Shown one piece after another: positions 62,340 to 64,000 of a DNA stretch of 64,000 nucleotides. Source of the DNA: Lumnitzera littorea (Eukaryota; Streptophyta; Magnoliopsida; Myrtales; Combretaceae); assembly GCA_024138015.1 (NCBI GenBank), contig JAMXBB010000008.1, positions 6,648,985-6,712,984 on the forward strand. The letters run 5' to 3'. The position numbers were made by a program, and so were the translations under genes. Position 1 is the stretch's first letter, and each line of letters opens with the position of its first letter. Below the pieces are notes generated by a model, which had not been told where the DNA came from, searched no databases, and saw nothing but the letters and a program-made list of their open reading frames with translations.

Positions 62340-64000
62340 TGTTACGCCCCAAAGTCGTAGAGTCGCAACAGTCTCGCCGTGTAAACCATTATATGATAGT
62401 AACTGGTCTAACAGTGCTTACCATAGACATGATCTACACAAGGCGTCAACGACTCCTTGCTTTGAAGTAAACAGTCCAATTAACAGTTATACTACAATTA
62501 TGATAAATATTACAAATTTCTAATAAACATATATAATTATAAGTAAGTTTACAGAGCTTCTCAGGAAGTTTTACATAAACACAACAATTCACTAGATTAC
62601 ATAATAACTATCAATCTTTCATCCTTAACTACAAGGTCACTCTAGTTACACATTATACTAAGTAACTTAATCCTCACACCCCTGACTTCAAAGGACTAAC
62701 CTCTGGGTAATTGTAGGGCGGCATAGTACTTGAAGTGTTCAGAAATCAGAACCTGCAAAAGGATCTATAAGGGTATGAGCAACTACAGCTTAGTAAGTTG
62801 AATTGGAGACTCATGAATGCATACAAGCACAAACAAGATTATCAATCAATTATTTTCATGCAATGCAATAATCAAGTGTCATCGCACAACGTAGTTCGAT
62901 CCGTTGTGAAATCAAAGAAATTTTGCTTACTCTAATCCGGGTTGAGGAGTTCTATGTTATGCAGCAGCTCACAACCAAACCCAGGCTTGTGCAATGGAGA
63001 CCTCGCTCCTCCTGCGACTACCTTCGAACCATTGACTTCAACCTTGCCGCGACCTTCTCTCCTGTCACTTAGTTTGACTAAGGATGAAGAATGGACCATT
63101 TTGCAATCCTATGCTATCCCTTTCAAAGGGGTCGATATTTAGTTGGAGAATCCTATGATCCCCTAACGGGTTGCAATACATGACATTTTTAGTTCTTAAA
63201 GTCGAATAAGATTAAATTTCATTTAGAGTGTTCAAACAATTTCACACCAATTCAATTAATCACAAAATCACTCACATTACAAATTCAGCATGAATTCAGA
63301 TACATCAAACACATGCGTAAACTACTTACAATCACAACCATATACAGTCCTAAGTCTCCGAGTACCATACAAATAGTACTCTATTACAATAAGCAATAAC
63401 TCAACTTACTTGGAGTTGCTCGATCGCTCGATCCCTTAGTCGCAAGCTGATTTGTCTTTGGGTGTCCTATAATACAAATAGTTTTTTTTTAGTACTTATA
63501 CTTTAAAGATTCATATTCTAAGTCATAATTTAACTCATTTTTCTATGTATACTTATAACGTACTAATGATTCGTTGTACTCTATTTCGGGGTTCGAATCC
63601 TAAATCAGCTTTTAAATTTTGATTCCTAAATCTTAAATATGCTCGAATCCTAATGTGACATTAATCACATTACGCTCGGGTATTCAAATATCCTATTGGG
63701 TCTTAATTTAGTATTCTAAACTATTCGATACGCGTTGACCCTAATTGGGGTGTTAGATTTATTCCTGATGTGAGAAATTCTTACATTTTTATACATTTAC
63801 TTAAAATTAAATGTTATTTCAAATTTATTATTTTTCTGATTTCTATTATAATATTATCTAAATAACCCTAATTTTTTAGATTTATTAATTTTCAATTTCA
63901 CATATTACAAATTTCTTACATTAACTACCTAATTTCCTAAATTACCCATACTTAATACTCCAAAGGCTAGGATTAGGTTTCCACATCAGAAATTAGCATC
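62340..64000 (+). repeat. Large LTR, third member, truncated by the window edge
   Basis: It starts TGTTACGCCCCAAAG, comparable with TGTCATGACCTAAAG at 2389. The shared block 'ctataagggtat(g/a)agc' occurs near 62768 here and near 2791 in copy 1. The end is beyond the window. A 66-codon frame at 62942 has no recognised family. Confidence 0.5.

Noticed and set aside
63590..63600. GGTTCGAATCC, a perfect tRNA B-box
   Set aside because: No A-box, acceptor stem or cloverleaf can be formed around it, and it lies inside an LTR-like repeat.

Overview
The window looks like nuclear DNA of a flowering plant, most likely a dicot. It is very AT-rich, the two intact genes have GT-AG introns and plant-type products, and most of the rest is plant transposon debris: Ty1/copia, Ty3/gypsy, LINE, hAT, a miniature LTR element and large solo LTRs. 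I cannot name the species. No tRNA, rRNA, CRISPR array or organellar gene was recognised.

Two genes appear intact. The first (19397-25336, +) is a full-length ABCC-type (MRP) ABC transporter of the plant ABCC10 type. It has 11 exons that join in frame to 1469 residues. The second (52176-57699, +) is a small glyoxalase/VOC-fold protein of 118 or 153 residues in 3 exons, with a 5-kb first intron that holds LINE relics.

Layout. 1-9 kb: LTR fragments, a 3.7-kb solo LTR with a near-perfect 5-bp target duplication (2389-6108), and a miniature hAT element with a perfect 8-bp target duplication (6529-7277). 9-12 kb: intergenic, with one pyrimidine-rich promoter-like segment. 12-17.2 kb: a decayed copia element on the minus strand, with a tandem extra LTR. 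17.2-19.3 kb: intergenic and LTR-like. 19.4-25.5 kb: the ABC transporter. 26.6-36.2 kb: Athila-like gypsy relics, one apparently split by a second copy of the large LTR. 36-40.5 kb: intergenic DNA, hAT ends and a minus-strand retroelement ORF relic. 40.8-49 kb: a hAT transposase relic whose BED zinc finger is split by a complete but dead gypsy element. 49-50.3 kb: AT-rich tandem duplications with single N bases at their junctions. 50.4-51 kb: a LINE relic cut by a hAT-like end. 52.1-57.7 kb: the VOC gene. 60.9-61.4 kb: a TRIM-like element. From 62.34 kb: the start of another large LTR.

The two genes show no functional link. I found no multi-gene novel system. The most informative signals are the nested insertions, which keep readable target-site duplications, and the N-junction duplications, which may be assembly artefacts.
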